Shown here in pieces: positions 33,410 through 42,690 of a stretch of 53,160 nucleotides of DNA. The stretch covers positions 1 through 53,160 of the forward strand of contig CAZALT010000004.1 in NCBI GenBank assembly GCA_964485515.1. The letters are read 5' to 3'. The DNA is from CAZALT01 sp964485515. GTDB lineage: Bacteria; Actinomycetota; Acidimicrobiia; Acidimicrobiales; Acidimicrobilacustridaceae. Within the stretch, counting starts at the first letter, position 1. Each line of letters starts with the position of its first letter. Both the position numbers and the translations under genes were made by a program. Under the pieces are notes generated by a model. It made no database searches. It saw only the letters and a program-made list of their open reading frames with translations, and was not told where the DNA came from.

Positions 33410-34288
33410 ATGGGTGTGGGGGTCGAACTGGGGGACGGGTCGGAGCAGGGGACCGAGTACGAGGAGATCATCTACGAGGTCGTCGATCCGGTGGCGACGA
33501 TCACGCTCAACCGGCCCCAGGCGCTCAATGCCTGGACGCCGCGCATGGGCGCCGAGCTCGACGACGCGCTCCGGCGCGCCACCGAGGACACGTCGGTCGT
33601 CGGCATCGTGATCACCGGCGCCGGTCGCGGGTTCTGCGCCGGTGCCGACATGGACGTGCTGGCCGATTCGGCCAAGCCGGGCGGGCCGCGGCCCGTGCGT
33701 CCGACCGCGGGTGACCTCTCGTGGGGCGACGACTTCCGGGGGGTGTTCACCTCGATCCTGTCGGTGCCGAAGCCAACGATCGCCGCGATCAACGGCGCGG
33801 TCGCCGGCATGGCGGTCGCCATGGTCCTGTCCTGCGACCTGCGCTTCATGGCCGCCGAGGCCAAGTTCACGACGGCGTTCGCTCGCCGTGGCCTGGTGTC
33901 CGAGTGGGGGACCAGTTGGTTGCTCCCGCGCATCATCCATCCCGCCGACGCGCTCGATCTGCTCCTGTCCGGTCGGATCATCCAGGGTGAGGAGGCGCAC
34001 GGCATGGGCCTCGTCAACCGCGTGGTCGCGGACGGCAGCGTTGCCGAAGCGGCCCAGGACTACGTGCGCGACCTGGCCGAGCACTGCTCGCCGACGTCGA
34101 TGGCCACCATCAAGCGGCAGGTCTACCAGCAGCTCCACGCCGGTCCGCAGCTGTCATCGGGCCTCGGTCCCGCCGAGCGTGAGGCGGCCCAGCTCATGGA
34201 GGAGACGCTCCAGTCGGAGGACTTCGCCGAGGGTGTCGCGGCCTTTGACGAGAAGCGTGCCGCGGTCTACCGCCGCGTCGGTCTCTGA
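33410..34288 (+). CDS. Enoyl-CoA hydratase family protein
   Basis: 292 residues. The crotonase oxyanion motifs GFCAGADMDVL and NGAVAGMAVAMVLSCD are intact, and FARRGLVSEWGTSWLLPR is the region of the second catalytic acid. A central insertion (PGGPRPVRPTAGDLSW) lengthens it slightly. The ATG at 33410 is two bases after the dehydrogenase stop. It should hydrate the product of the dehydrogenase pair. Confidence 0.92.
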   Translation: MGVGVELGDGSEQGTEYEEIIYEVVDPVATITLNRPQALNAWTPRMGAELDDALRRATEDTSVVGIVITGAGRGFCAGADMDVLADSAKPGGPRPVRPTAGDLSWGDDFRGVFTSILSVPKPTIAAINGAVAGMAVAMVLSCDLRFMAAEAKFTTAFARRGLVSEWGTSWLLPRIIHPADALDLLLSGRIIQGEEAHGMGLVNRVVADGSVAEAAQDYVRDLAEHCSPTSMATIKRQVYQQLHAGPQLSSGLGPAEREAAQLMEETLQSEDFAEGVAAFDEKRAAVYRRVGL

Positions 34289-34327
34289 CGTCTCACCGGC
34301 CGGTTGCCGTCGCGAACGGTGATCGGC

Positions 34328-34351
34328 CGTGGCCTGTTCGGCGTGGCCACG
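34328..34351 (+). terminator. Hairpin after the hydratase gene
   Basis: CGTGGCC (34328-34334) pairs with GGCCACG (34345-34351) around a 10-base loop. No T-run follows. It is a weak terminator candidate separating the hydratase from the importer promoter. Confidence 0.4.
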
Positions 34352-34379
34352 AGGGCTGGTGAAGAACTCGGCGGGTGTC

Positions 34380-34410
34380 TGGACATTCAAAGCACCTACT
34401 CAGTAGTATG
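34380..34410 (+). promoter_or_regulatory. Promoter with overlapping operator upstream of the ABC importer
   Basis: TGGACA (34380-34385), an 18-bp spacer and TAGTAT (34404-34409) form a promoter. The operator CACCTACTCAGTAGTATG (34393-34410) covers the spacer and -10 box, as at 11185. It is oriented toward the ATPase gene at 34458. Confidence 0.75.
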
Positions 34411-34457
34411 TGACCGACGACGCACAGGGGTGTGCCCGTCGTGAAGGGGAATCGCAC

Positions 34458-36023
34458 ATGGGGACGCCACCCAACTCACCTGGTCTGGCCACCGCACCTG
34501 ACCTCGCCCTCGATGCCCGGAGCGTCACCAAGGTCTTCGGAGCGTCCCGCGCCCTCGACCACGTCGACATCGGTGTCCGTCGGGGCGAGGTCCACGCGCT
34601 CGTCGGGCAGAACGGGTCCGGCAAGTCCACCTTCGTGAAGATCCTCGCCGGCTTCCACCGCCCCGACGGCGGGGAGGCGACGTTCCACGGCAAGCCCCTG
34701 TCGCTCGGCGACTCAGAAGCCGCCGCCAGCGCGGGCATCCGGTTCGTGCACCAGGACCTCGGTCTGGTCGACGACCTCAGCGTCGTCGAGAACGTGGCGC
34801 TCGGCGTCGGCTTCGACACGAAGATGGGTCGGATCTCCTGGCGATCGGAGACGGCGAACGCCGACCGCGCCATCCGAGAGCTCGGCTACCGATTCGACGT
34901 CCGCGGCGTCGTCGGGGACCTCACGCCATCGGAGCGAGTCGGGGTCGGCATCGCCCGGGCGCTGCGCGGCTGGGAGCAGGAGCGCGGAAACGGTCTCCTC
35001 GTGCTCGACGAGCCGACCGCATCCATGCCGGCCGATGAGGTCCGGCGCCTCTTCGAGGTCGTCCGCGGCGTGCGCGACAGCGGCACCTCGGTCATCTACG
35101 TCTCGCACCGGTTCGAAGAGGTCTTCGCACTCGCCGACTCCGTGACCGTCCTGCGCGACGGCAAGGTCGTCACCACCCGTCCGATGGAGGGCCTCGACCA
35201 CGACGGGCTCGTCGAGCTCCTCCTCGGCCGCCGACTCTCCCAGGAGATCCGCGAGCACCAGCCGCACAAGGTGGCCGAGTCGGCACCGGTGCTCGCCACC
35301 GACGGGCTCGGGCACGGAGCGATCGAAGAGCTCGACCTGGAGCTGCACGCCGGCGAGGTCGTCGGCATCGCGGGCGTCACCGGATCGGGCCGCGAGACGG
35401 TGGCGCAGCTGCTGTTCGGGGCGATCAGCCCCGAGCGCGGCCGCATCCTGATCGACGGCGAAGCGGTGTCGATGGACGGACCGGCGGATGCCGTCCGTCG
35501 GGGCATCGGTCTCGTCCCGCCCGAACGCCGCCAGCTCGCCTCCATCCCGAGCGGCGTGCGGGAGAACCTCACGCTCGTCGACCTCAAGCCGTTCTGGAGG
35601 CGCGGTCGGCTCCGCCCGAAGGCTGAGCGGGTGGAGGTCCAGACGTGGATCGACCGCTTCTCCATCTCGCCGCCAGACTCCGAGGCGCCGATCGAATCGC
35701 TCAGCGGTGGCAACCAGCAGAAGGTGCTCGTCGCCAAGTGGCTCCGGATCAAGCCGCGGGTGCTGATCCTCGACGAACCGACGCAGGGCGTCGACGTCGG
35801 CAGCAAGGCCGACATCCACGATCACCTGCGCGACGCGGCATCGGCGGGCATGGCCGTCGCCGTGTGCTCGACCGATCTCGAAGAGCTCGTCGCCGTGTGC
35901 GATCGGGTGGTCGTGATCGTCAACGGGCGGGTGTCGAACGAGCTCTCCGGCGGCGGGCTCGATGCAGATGTACTCGCCGAGGAGATCCTCGCCTCGGCTC
36001 CACGAACGGGAGTTTCCGCATGA
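34458..36023 (+). CDS. ABC importer ATP-binding protein (RbsA-like, two domains)
   Basis: 521 residues with two nucleotide-binding domains. Domain 1 has Walker A GQNGSGKST (50-58), a degenerate signature LTPSERVGVGIARAL and Walker B LLVLDEPTAS. Domain 2 has the family's altered Walker A GVTGSGRET, the signature LSGGNQQKVLVAKWL and Walker B VLILDEPTQGVD. This is the architecture of ribose/simple-sugar importers. The ATG at 34458 follows AAGGGGA. A permease is coupled downstream, but the binding proteins lie far away at 11260 and 49273. In this context the cargo is probably the catabolic substrate, not a sugar. Confidence 0.92.
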   Translation: MGTPPNSPGLATAPDLALDARSVTKVFGASRALDHVDIGVRRGEVHALVGQNGSGKSTFVKILAGFHRPDGGEATFHGKPLSLGDSEAAASAGIRFVHQDLGLVDDLSVVENVALGVGFDTKMGRISWRSETANADRAIRELGYRFDVRGVVGDLTPSERVGVGIARALRGWEQERGNGLLVLDEPTASMPADEVRRLFEVVRGVRDSGTSVIYVSHRFEEVFALADSVTVLRDGKVVTTRPMEGLDHDGLVELLLGRRLSQEIREHQPHKVAESAPVLATDGLGHGAIEELDLELHAGEVVGIAGVTGSGRETVAQLLFGAISPERGRILIDGEAVSMDGPADAVRRGIGLVPPERRQLASIPSGVRENLTLVDLKPFWRRGRLRPKAERVEVQTWIDRFSISPPDSEAPIESLSGGNQQKVLVAKWLRIKPRVLILDEPTQGVDVGSKADIHDHLRDAASAGMAVAVCSTDLEELVAVCDRVVVIVNGRVSNELSGGGLDADVLAEEILASAPRTGVSA

Positions 36024-37087
36024 CCGACCTGGATCACGGCGTGGCCGCCACCACCCCGGACCAAGCCCCCGACGACCGACCTGCGGGTTCGGCGGGAGAC
36101 GGCCAAGCCGCGAAGCCGCGCCGCTCGATCATCCAGACGTTGCGCATCGAGCAGCTGTCGGGGCTCTACGTGCTGGCCCTGCTCATCGTGTTCTTCGGGA
36201 TCACCACCGGCGACACCTTCCTCACCATGGCGACGTTCCGTGGCGTGCTCAGCGACCAGGCCATCGTCGCCGTCGCGTCGATCGGCCTGCTGGTCGCCTT
36301 CGCGGCAGGGGCGTTCGACCTGTCGATCGGCGCCGTGCTCGGCTGGTCGCTGGTGCTGGTGATCTGGCTGCAGAGCGAGCAGTCCATGAACCCGTTCCTC
36401 GCCATCGTGGTGACGATCATCGTCGGGTCCTTGATCGGCATCGTGAACGGCTTGGTGGTCGTGTTCTTGAAGGTGAACTCGTTCATCGCCACGTTGGCGA
36501 TGAGCTCGATCCTCGCGGCGGGCATCCAGTGGATCTCCGGCGGTCGGCAGCTGTCATCGCAGGGTGTGACCTCGACCTTCACCGATCTGGGCCGCTTCAA
36601 GATCTTCGAGTTCCCGATCCCGATCGTCTACATGGTCGTCGTCGCGGTCATCGCCTGGTACGTGCTCGAGTACACGCCGGTGGGTCGCTACCTGTACGCC
36701 ACCGGTGGCAACGAGCAGGCCTCGCGTCTCGCCGGCATCCGGACCCAGCGCTACATCTTCGGGTCGCTCGCTGCCTCGGCGACGATCGCCTCGCTCGCCG
36801 GCGTCTTCTTCGCCGCCCGAGTGGGATCGGCATCGCTCACGGTGGGACCGACCTTCCTGCTGCCGGCGTTCGCCGCTGTCTTCCTCGGTTCGACGCAGAT
36901 CAAGCCGGGTCGGGTCAATGTCTGGGGCACGCTCGTGGCGATCTTCCTCCTCGCCACGGGCGTGAAGGGCCTGCAGTTGATGGGCGCGCCCTTCTGGGTG
37001 GACAGCCTGTTCAACGGCATCGTGCTCATCGCTGCCGTCGCCCTTGCCGGTCTCCGGGGCAAGGGCGACGTGAAGAGGTCGATCTGA
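36020..37087 (+). CDS. ABC importer permease (RbsC-like)
   Basis: 355 residues with about eight to ten hydrophobic segments after a polar N-terminal tail of roughly 45 residues. Family features are AFDLSIGAVLGWS, GLVVVFLKVNSFIATLAMSS, GRYLYATGGNEQASRLAGI and PAFAAVFLGS. The start overlaps the ATPase stop by four bases. It forms the membrane channel with the ATPase. The long charged N-terminus is unusual for the family. Confidence 0.92.
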   Translation: MTDLDHGVAATTPDQAPDDRPAGSAGDGQAAKPRRSIIQTLRIEQLSGLYVLALLIVFFGITTGDTFLTMATFRGVLSDQAIVAVASIGLLVAFAAGAFDLSIGAVLGWSLVLVIWLQSEQSMNPFLAIVVTIIVGSLIGIVNGLVVVFLKVNSFIATLAMSSILAAGIQWISGGRQLSSQGVTSTFTDLGRFKIFEFPIPIVYMVVVAVIAWYVLEYTPVGRYLYATGGNEQASRLAGIRTQRYIFGSLAASATIASLAGVFFAARVGSASLTVGPTFLLPAFAAVFLGSTQIKPGRVNVWGTLVAIFLLATGVKGLQLMGAPFWVDSLFNGIVLIAAVALAGLRGKGDVKRSI

Positions 37088-37126
37088 GGATCCGACCCCG
37101 CCCCGCGGCCACCCAGCCGAGCAGCC

Positions 37127-37142
37127 GGCCCGGAACCGGGCC
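37127..37142 (+). terminator. Short GC-rich hairpin after the permease
   Basis: GGCCCGG (37127-37133) and CCGGGCC (37136-37142) form a compact hairpin in the 146-bp gap before the SnoaL-like gene. It may reduce rather than stop read-through, since no operator or promoter is seen before the next gene. Confidence 0.35.
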
Positions 37143-37233
37143 ACGATGCCTGCGGGGATGTACCGCGACCGCAAGTCACTCGAGCGAGATCACACCGAAC
37201 GAACACCAACTCACCAAGAAAGGAAGTCGACGA

Positions 37234-37794
37234 ATGATGCTCGAAGGCGCCGACCACGAGCTCGAGGCGCTGCTCAACGACCGCGCCATCCGCACCGTGC
37301 TGAACCGCTATGTCCGGGGGGTCGACCGGCGGGACGAGGCGCTGCTGCGCTCCTGCTATCACCCCGACGCCATCGACAACCACGGCACCTTCGTCGGCGG
37401 CATCGACGAGTTCGCGGTCTTCCTGCGCGAGGAGCTGCCCAAGTACCGCACGACGATGCACCTCCTCGCGCAGTCGACCATCGAGTACCTCGACGACGCC
37501 CAGACCGTCGCCGCGGTCGAGACGTACTCCATCGCCGTGCACCGGCTCGAGCGCGGACCGCAGGGCAGCAACTGGCGTGCCGGGTTCCGCTACGTCGACC
37601 GCTTCGAGCGGCGCAACCTCGATGGGGCTCGCGACGAGACGTGGAAGATCGCCGACCGCACCGTGGTGGGCGAGTGGATGGACATCGACGACGTCGACCA
37701 GCAGCGTCGGTTCCCCAAGGAGTTCGTGATGGGCCTGCCCGATCACGCAGACCCGATCTACGCGGTGCGCGGCAGCACCGCCGTCGGCCTCTAG
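37234..37794 (+). CDS. SnoaL-like (NTF2-fold) protein
   Basis: 186 residues. The start MMLEGADHELEALLNDRAI leads to VLNRYVRGVDRRDEALLRSCYHPDA, the typical opening of SnoaL_4-type NTF2-fold proteins, with HGTFVGGIDEF following. Members act as hydratases, isomerases, dehydratases or hydroxylation partners on polycyclic substrates. AAGGAAG precedes the ATG. It lies between the permease and an LLM enzyme in one direction. Its reaction is unknown. Confidence 0.82.
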   Translation: MMLEGADHELEALLNDRAIRTVLNRYVRGVDRRDEALLRSCYHPDAIDNHGTFVGGIDEFAVFLREELPKYRTTMHLLAQSTIEYLDDAQTVAAVETYSIAVHRLERGPQGSNWRAGFRYVDRFERRNLDGARDETWKIADRTVVGEWMDIDDVDQQRRFPKEFVMGLPDHADPIYAVRGSTAVGL

Positions 37795-37813
37795 GAACCG
37801 GGAGACGATCGAG

Positions 37814-38863
37814 ATGGCATCACGTCTGGAGTTCGGACTCGCCGGCCTCGCCGCGCAGGACCCGACGACCGACCGGCACGGCGCCAACGCCGCGCTGCGC
37901 ACCGTCGTCCGAGCGGCTCGCGTCGCGGACCAGCACGGCTTCGACGCCGTCTGGACCTCGGAGCACCACGGTGCGCCCGACGGCTTCATCCCCGCCCCGA
38001 TGGTCCTGCTCAGCGCGCTGTCCCAGGCGACCGAACGAGTTCGCCTCGGCACCAACGTGATCGTCGCTCCCGTGTGGGATCCGATCCGACTCGCCGAGGA
38101 GACGGCGATCGTCGACCAGCTGAGCGGCGGGCGCGTCGACCTCGGCCTGGGCATCGGGTACATGGAGCACGAGTTCCGCGCCCTCGGCGCGCCGTACAAG
38201 GAACGGGCTCGATCGTTGGAATTGTCGGTGGCGCTCCTGCGGTCGGCGTGGGCGGGTGAGCCGCTCTCGGGGCTCGGAACGATGGATGCCGACGAGGCCA
38301 TCCGCGTGACGCCGCAGCCCCTGCAGGTGCCCGGTCCGCCCATCCTGCTGGGCGGCTTCGTCCGGACGGCGGTGCTGCGGGCTCGACGGCTCGGCCAGGG
38401 CTACCTCGGCCCGACCGTCGATCCCTCCGGCCTTGCCGAACGCATCGGTTGGCTCCTCGAGGACGGGCCGCTGCCCGGGTTCAGCGTGTCGGTCACCGCG
38501 TTCGCGTTCGTGTCGGCTGACGGCCAGGCGCCGCCGTCTCCTCCCGGAGCGGGATCGACCGGCGGTCACAACTTCGCCGCGCCACGACCTGATGGCGCCG
38601 GCAGCGCGGTCAACGTCGTCGGCACGCCCGACGATGCGGTCCGAGCCTTGACGCCGTTCGTCGAGCTGTTCGCCACCGTGCCCGACGACATGCCGGCCCA
38701 CCTCTGCATGTGCCTCCTCCAACCGACGGCCTCGGAGGCGGACAACCTCGAATCCGTGCGGTTGTTCGGCGACGAAGTGATCCCCGCGCTGCGCGAGATC
38801 GCGGCCGCAGGCTCGTCGGACCCGTCGGACCCGTCGCCCCCAGCCGGGACGGCAGCGGCATGA
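37814..38863 (+). CDS. LLM-class oxidoreductase
   Basis: 349 residues of the luciferase-like fold: DAVWTSEHHGAPDGF, VAPVWDPIRLAEETAIVD, LSGGRVDLGLGIGYMEHEF and GPPILLGGF. It differs from the LLM enzyme at 2534 by a Pro/Gly-rich insertion (PPSPPGAGSTGGH) and a C-terminal Pro/Ala tail. Flavin or F420 may serve as cofactor. The stop overlaps the thiolase-like gene start by four bases, so a joint step is plausible. Confidence 0.9.
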   Translation: MASRLEFGLAGLAAQDPTTDRHGANAALRTVVRAARVADQHGFDAVWTSEHHGAPDGFIPAPMVLLSALSQATERVRLGTNVIVAPVWDPIRLAEETAIVDQLSGGRVDLGLGIGYMEHEFRALGAPYKERARSLELSVALLRSAWAGEPLSGLGTMDADEAIRVTPQPLQVPGPPILLGGFVRTAVLRARRLGQGYLGPTVDPSGLAERIGWLLEDGPLPGFSVSVTAFAFVSADGQAPPSPPGAGSTGGHNFAAPRPDGAGSAVNVVGTPDDAVRALTPFVELFATVPDDMPAHLCMCLLQPTASEADNLESVRLFGDEVIPALREIAAAGSSDPSDPSPPAGTAAA

Positions 38864-40050
38864 CGGACGAGATCCTCGGACACCGGGACCGCTGTGCCAT
38901 CGCGGGCATCGGCACGACCGACTACTCGAAGGCGTCGGCCCGTTCCGAGCTGACGCTCGCCACGCAGGCCTCGCTCGCCGCACTCGACGACGCTGGGTTG
39001 ACGGCGGCCGACATCGACGGGGTCGTGCGCTGCGACCTCGACCGGGTGGCCCCCAACGACCTCGCCCACTCGCTCGGCATCCCGAACCTCACCTACTGGG
39101 GGACGACCACAACCGGCGGCGGTGCCCCCTGTGGCATGGTCGGCCAGGCCATCGGCGCGATCCTCTCCGGTCAGGCCACCGCGGTGATCGTGTACCGGGC
39201 GCTCAACGGGCGATCCGGTCAGCGCTACGGCCGGGGCGAGATCTCCGATGTGCCCGTCGGCGGCGGCGGGACCTACGACGAGTTCTTCGTGCCCTACGGC
39301 CTGGTTGCACCCGGGCAGATGTGGGCGATGCTCGCCCAGCGTCACGCCCACGAGTTCGGCACGACCGCCGAGCAGCTCGGTGCCGTCGCGCTGGCCTGCC
39401 GCACGCAGGCCAACCACAACCCCGGGGCGATGATGCACGATCGCCCGCTCGACCTGGAGACCTACCTCGCGTCGCGGATGATCTCGGCGCCGCTCCGGCT
39501 GTTCGACTACTGCCTCGAGACCGACGGCGCGTGTGCGGTCATCGTCACCACCGCGGAGCGAGCCCGCGACCTGCGCCAGCCCCCCGCGCTCATCCGAGGG
39601 GTCGCGCAGGGCATCCCCGCCGATCCGCAGGGCGGCGTCACCTACCCGTCGCTGATGCGCGAGAGCCTCACGTCTCTGCCATCGGCCGCGGTCGCCAAGA
39701 CGCTCTACGCCCGTGCCGGTGTCGGCCCAGAGGACATCGACACCGCGCAGTTCTACGACTGCTTCACGCCGACCGTGATCTTCCAGCTCGAGGACTACGG
39801 GTTCTGTGCGAAGGGGGAGGGCGGTCCCTTCGCGGCGAGCGGCGCCATCGACCGGGGCGGTTCGCTGCCCGTCAACACCAGTGGAGGCAACATGTCCGAC
39901 GGCTACATCCACGGCCTCAACCACGTCGTCGAAGGCGTGCGTCAGATCCGCGGCACCTCGACCGGGCAGGTGCCCGACGCCGAGACGTGCCTGGTCACCT
40001 CCGGCCTGCCCCTCCCGTCCAGCGCCCTGATCCTGCGAGGCGATCGCTGA
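38860..40050 (+). CDS. Thiolase-like lipid-transfer-type protein (Ltp2-like)
   Basis: 396 residues of the thiolase superfamily without the classical CxxG nucleophile loop of the two true thiolases. Characteristic parts are GIGTTDYSK at the N-terminus, DYCLETDGACAVIVTT, QFYDCFTPTVIFQLEDYGF and NTSGGNMSDGYIHGLNH. In steroid side-chain degradation such proteins pair with a DUF35 domain to act as retro-aldolases (Ltp2 with ChsH2). Here a stand-alone DUF35 gene overlaps its stop by one base, matching that partnership. The MaoC-type hydratase that usually joins ChsH2 is not seen nearby. Confidence 0.9.
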   Translation: MTDEILGHRDRCAIAGIGTTDYSKASARSELTLATQASLAALDDAGLTAADIDGVVRCDLDRVAPNDLAHSLGIPNLTYWGTTTTGGGAPCGMVGQAIGAILSGQATAVIVYRALNGRSGQRYGRGEISDVPVGGGGTYDEFFVPYGLVAPGQMWAMLAQRHAHEFGTTAEQLGAVALACRTQANHNPGAMMHDRPLDLETYLASRMISAPLRLFDYCLETDGACAVIVTTAERARDLRQPPALIRGVAQGIPADPQGGVTYPSLMRESLTSLPSAAVAKTLYARAGVGPEDIDTAQFYDCFTPTVIFQLEDYGFCAKGEGGPFAASGAIDRGGSLPVNTSGGNMSDGYIHGLNHVVEGVRQIRGTSTGQVPDAETCLVTSGLPLPSSALILRGDR

Positions 40051-40451
40051 TGGCCGGCAGCGCGCCGATCCCCGTCATCGACGATGCGGACACCGGGGGC
40101 TTCTTCGCTGGGGCCGCCGCCCACGAGGTGCGGCTGTCCTTCTGCGCCGACTGCGACGCCGTGCTCCACCTGCCCACGGCGTACTGCCACCGCTGCGGCA
40201 GCTGGTCGACCGAGTGGCGGGCGGTGGCACCGACCGGAACGCTCTTCACGTTCACGATCATCGAGCACCAGGTGCATCCCGCGTTCCCGGCACCGCACGC
40301 CATCGTGCTCATCAGCCTCGATGAGGTTCCCGACGCTCGCCTGCTCGGTCACGTCGCCGGTCGCCCCGATCTCACGATCGGCATGGCGATGGAGGCGTAC
40401 TTCGAATCGCACGGTTCTGCGACCGTCCCCAACTGGCGGCCGCGATCGTGA
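40050..40451 (+). CDS. DUF35/OB-fold zinc-ribbon protein
   Basis: 133 residues. The zinc ribbon uses CADC and CHRC separated by about 14 residues, followed by an OB-fold: GTLFTFTIIEHQ, HAIVLISLDEV and RLLGHVAGR. These proteins bind acyl-CoA and are obligate partners of thiolase-like enzymes. The start overlaps the Ltp2-like stop (TGATG). Unlike mycobacterial ChsH2, there is no N-terminal MaoC domain. Confidence 0.92.
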   Translation: MAGSAPIPVIDDADTGGFFAGAAAHEVRLSFCADCDAVLHLPTAYCHRCGSWSTEWRAVAPTGTLFTFTIIEHQVHPAFPAPHAIVLISLDEVPDARLLGHVAGRPDLTIGMAMEAYFESHGSATVPNWRPRS

Positions 40452-40494
40452 CGACCCGAACTGCACGAGGACGACGACGAGCAAGGAGCGCACC

Positions 40495-41745
40495 ATGACC
40501 GATGGATCGTCGACCGCTGATCCCCGCGGTGCCGTCGGCGTGCTCGCCGGCATCCGCGTGGTCGAGGTGTCGCACTTCGCCTATGTGCCCTCGGCCTGCG
40601 CCGTGCTCGCCGACTGGGGCGCCGACGTCGTGAAGATCGAGAACCCCGCGACCGGCGACCCGATGCGGGGCGGCATGATCGGTGGCATCCCGCCGGGCTT
40701 CGGCGGGCTCACCTTCATGTGGGAGCTCACCAACCGCAACAAGCGGTCGGTCGGCCTCGACCTCAGCAGCGAGCAGGGCCGCGAGCTGCTGATGCAGCTC
40801 GTCGAGGGTGCCGACGTGTTCGTCACCAGCTTCCTCCCGGGTGTGCGCGCCAAGCTGCGCATCGGGGAGTCCCACATCCGAGCCGTGAACCCGACGATCG
40901 TCTACGCCGCCGGAACCGGCCAGGGCGCCCGCGGCGACGAGGCCGACCAGGGCGGCTTCGACCAGACCTCGTATTGGTACCGCTCGGGCGTGGCCTCGGC
41001 GCTGGTCGAGGAGGGAGAGTGGCCCCCCGACCTGCCCGGCGCCGGCTTCGGTGACGTCACCAGCGGCCTGGTGCTCGCGGGTGGGATCTCCGCCGCGCTG
41101 CTGCACCGCGAGCGCACCGGCGAAGGCATCGCCGTCGACGGCTCGCTGCTCGCGACGGGCATGTGGGCGATGGGTCCGAGCCTCGCCGCGACCGGCCTGA
41201 CCGGGAAGGAGGAGTTCCGCTTCCCGGGGAGGACCGAGACGACCAACCCGCTGGTCAACGCCTACCGGACCTCCGACGGTCGCTTCATCGGACTGTGCGT
41301 GCTGCGGTCCGACGCCTATTGGGTCGAGCTCTGCGAAGCCCTCGGCCATCCCGAGATCGGCGCCGACGAGCGCTTCTCCGACGCCGAGCTGCGTGCCACC
41401 AACGGCGCGGCGTGCGTGGCCGCGCTCGACGCCGCGTTCGCCGAAGGCACGCTTGCCCACTGGGTCGAGCGGTTGTCGACGCAGGGCGGACCGTGGGCGA
41501 TCGTGCAGCGCAGCGACGAGCTCCGACGCGACCCGCAGGTCGAAGCCAACGGCTACCTCCAGACGGTGGACTACGGCGACGGTCGGACGATCGACCTCGT
41601 CCCGTCGCCGATCCAGTTCGGCGGCGCCGCCCCCACCCTCTCGCCGGCACCCGAGGTGGGCGCCGACACCGAGGAGGTCCTGCTCGAGCTCGGCCTCGAC
41701 TGGGACGCCCTCATCGAGCTGAAGGTCCAACAGGTCATCAGCTGA
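40495..41745 (+). CDS. Class III CoA-transferase (CaiB/BaiF family)
   Basis: 416 residues. The opening GIRVVEVSHFAYVPSACAVLADWGADVVKIE is the family N-terminus, NRNKRSVGLDLSSEQGRELL follows, and Asp in GGFDQTSYWYRSG fits the catalytic Asp. It moves CoA between carboxylic acids or can act as a racemase. GCAAGGAGCG precedes the ATG. It lies 43 bases after the DUF35 gene. It may re-load CoA on the acid released by the retro-aldolase step. Confidence 0.9.
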   Translation: MTDGSSTADPRGAVGVLAGIRVVEVSHFAYVPSACAVLADWGADVVKIENPATGDPMRGGMIGGIPPGFGGLTFMWELTNRNKRSVGLDLSSEQGRELLMQLVEGADVFVTSFLPGVRAKLRIGESHIRAVNPTIVYAAGTGQGARGDEADQGGFDQTSYWYRSGVASALVEEGEWPPDLPGAGFGDVTSGLVLAGGISAALLHRERTGEGIAVDGSLLATGMWAMGPSLAATGLTGKEEFRFPGRTETTNPLVNAYRTSDGRFIGLCVLRSDAYWVELCEALGHPEIGADERFSDAELRATNGAACVAALDAAFAEGTLAHWVERLSTQGGPWAIVQRSDELRRDPQVEANGYLQTVDYGDGRTIDLVPSPIQFGGAAPTLSPAPEVGADTEEVLLELGLDWDALIELKVQQVIS

Positions 41746-41761
41746 GCGAGCGGTCGCTCGC
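41746..41761 (+). terminator. Short hairpin directly after the CoA-transferase stop
   Basis: GCGAGCG (41746-41752) and CGCTCGC (41755-41761) pair around GT. No T-run follows. In the 162-bp gap a C-rich run (from about 41867) precedes the next ribosome binding site. Confidence 0.35.
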
Positions 41762-41907
41762 CATCCGAACCCCGGCTGATCCGTCAGCCCGCGCCACCGC
41801 GTGACCCGCCTCGGCCCGCGGGCCGATGCACGGTCGCGCCCCAGCACCGGACCGAACGCGCACGCACCCCCCCCCTCAACCACCAGCACATGTAGGAGCA
41901 CACGAAC

Positions 41908-42684
41908 ATGGACATCAACGGCATCTCGGCCATCGTCACCGGCGGAGCATCGGGCATCGGCGAAGCCTGCGCCCGGGCCCTGGCCGCCCGCGGCGCCAAG
42001 GTCCTCATCGCCGACCTGCAGGAAGACCGCGGCAAAGCGCTGGCCGACGAGATCGGTGGGGCGTTCGCCCGCGCCGACGTGACCGACACCGCCGACGTCA
42101 TCGCCGCCGTCGACGCCGCCGCGGAGATGGGTCCACTGCGGGCGCTCGTGAACTCCGCCGGCATCGGGATCCCGGCCCGGACGATCGGGCGCGACGGCAG
42201 CTACGACTCGGCGTTGCCGCTCGACCAGTGGCGCAAGGTGCTCGACATCAACCTCACGGGGACCTTCGACTTCATCCGCATCGCCGCCACCGCGATGAGT
42301 CGGACCGAGCCGCTCGAGGACGGCGAGCGCGGTGCCATCGTCAACATGGCGTCGATCGCCGCGTTCGACGGCCAGATCGGCCAGGCGTCCTACTCGGCGA
42401 CCAAGGGCGCGATCGTCGGCATGACACTGCCGATCGCCCGCGACCTCTCGGCCATCGGGGTGCGGGTGAACACCGTGGCCCCCGGTCTGATCGACACGCC
42501 GATCTACGGCGAGGGCCCCGAGTCGGATGCGTTCAAGGCGAACCTCGAGAAGGACGTGCTGTTCCCCAAGCGCCTCGGGTTCAGCTCCGAGCTGGCGAGC
42601 ATGGCCATCGAGCTGATCGCCAACTCGTACATGAACGCGCAGACGATCCGCGTCGATGCCGGCACCCGCCTCGGCCCGCGCTGA
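41908..42684 (+). CDS. HSD10-like SDR
   Basis: 258 residues, a paralogue of the SDR at 21604. TGGASGIG, LIADLQ (NAD-type Asp), NSAGIGIPA, MASIAAFDGQIGQ with Ser, SYSATKG and the C-terminal VDAGTRLGPR. It should oxidise a 3-hydroxyacyl-CoA. AGGAG precedes the ATG by about ten bases. It ends the long importer/LLM/CoA-transferase series and faces a tandem repeat and a convergent small gene. Confidence 0.9.
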   Translation: MDINGISAIVTGGASGIGEACARALAARGAKVLIADLQEDRGKALADEIGGAFARADVTDTADVIAAVDAAAEMGPLRALVNSAGIGIPARTIGRDGSYDSALPLDQWRKVLDINLTGTFDFIRIAATAMSRTEPLEDGERGAIVNMASIAAFDGQIGQASYSATKGAIVGMTLPIARDLSAIGVRVNTVAPGLIDTPIYGEGPESDAFKANLEKDVLFPKRLGFSSELASMAIELIANSYMNAQTIRVDAGTRLGPR

Positions 42685-42690
42685 CCCTCG

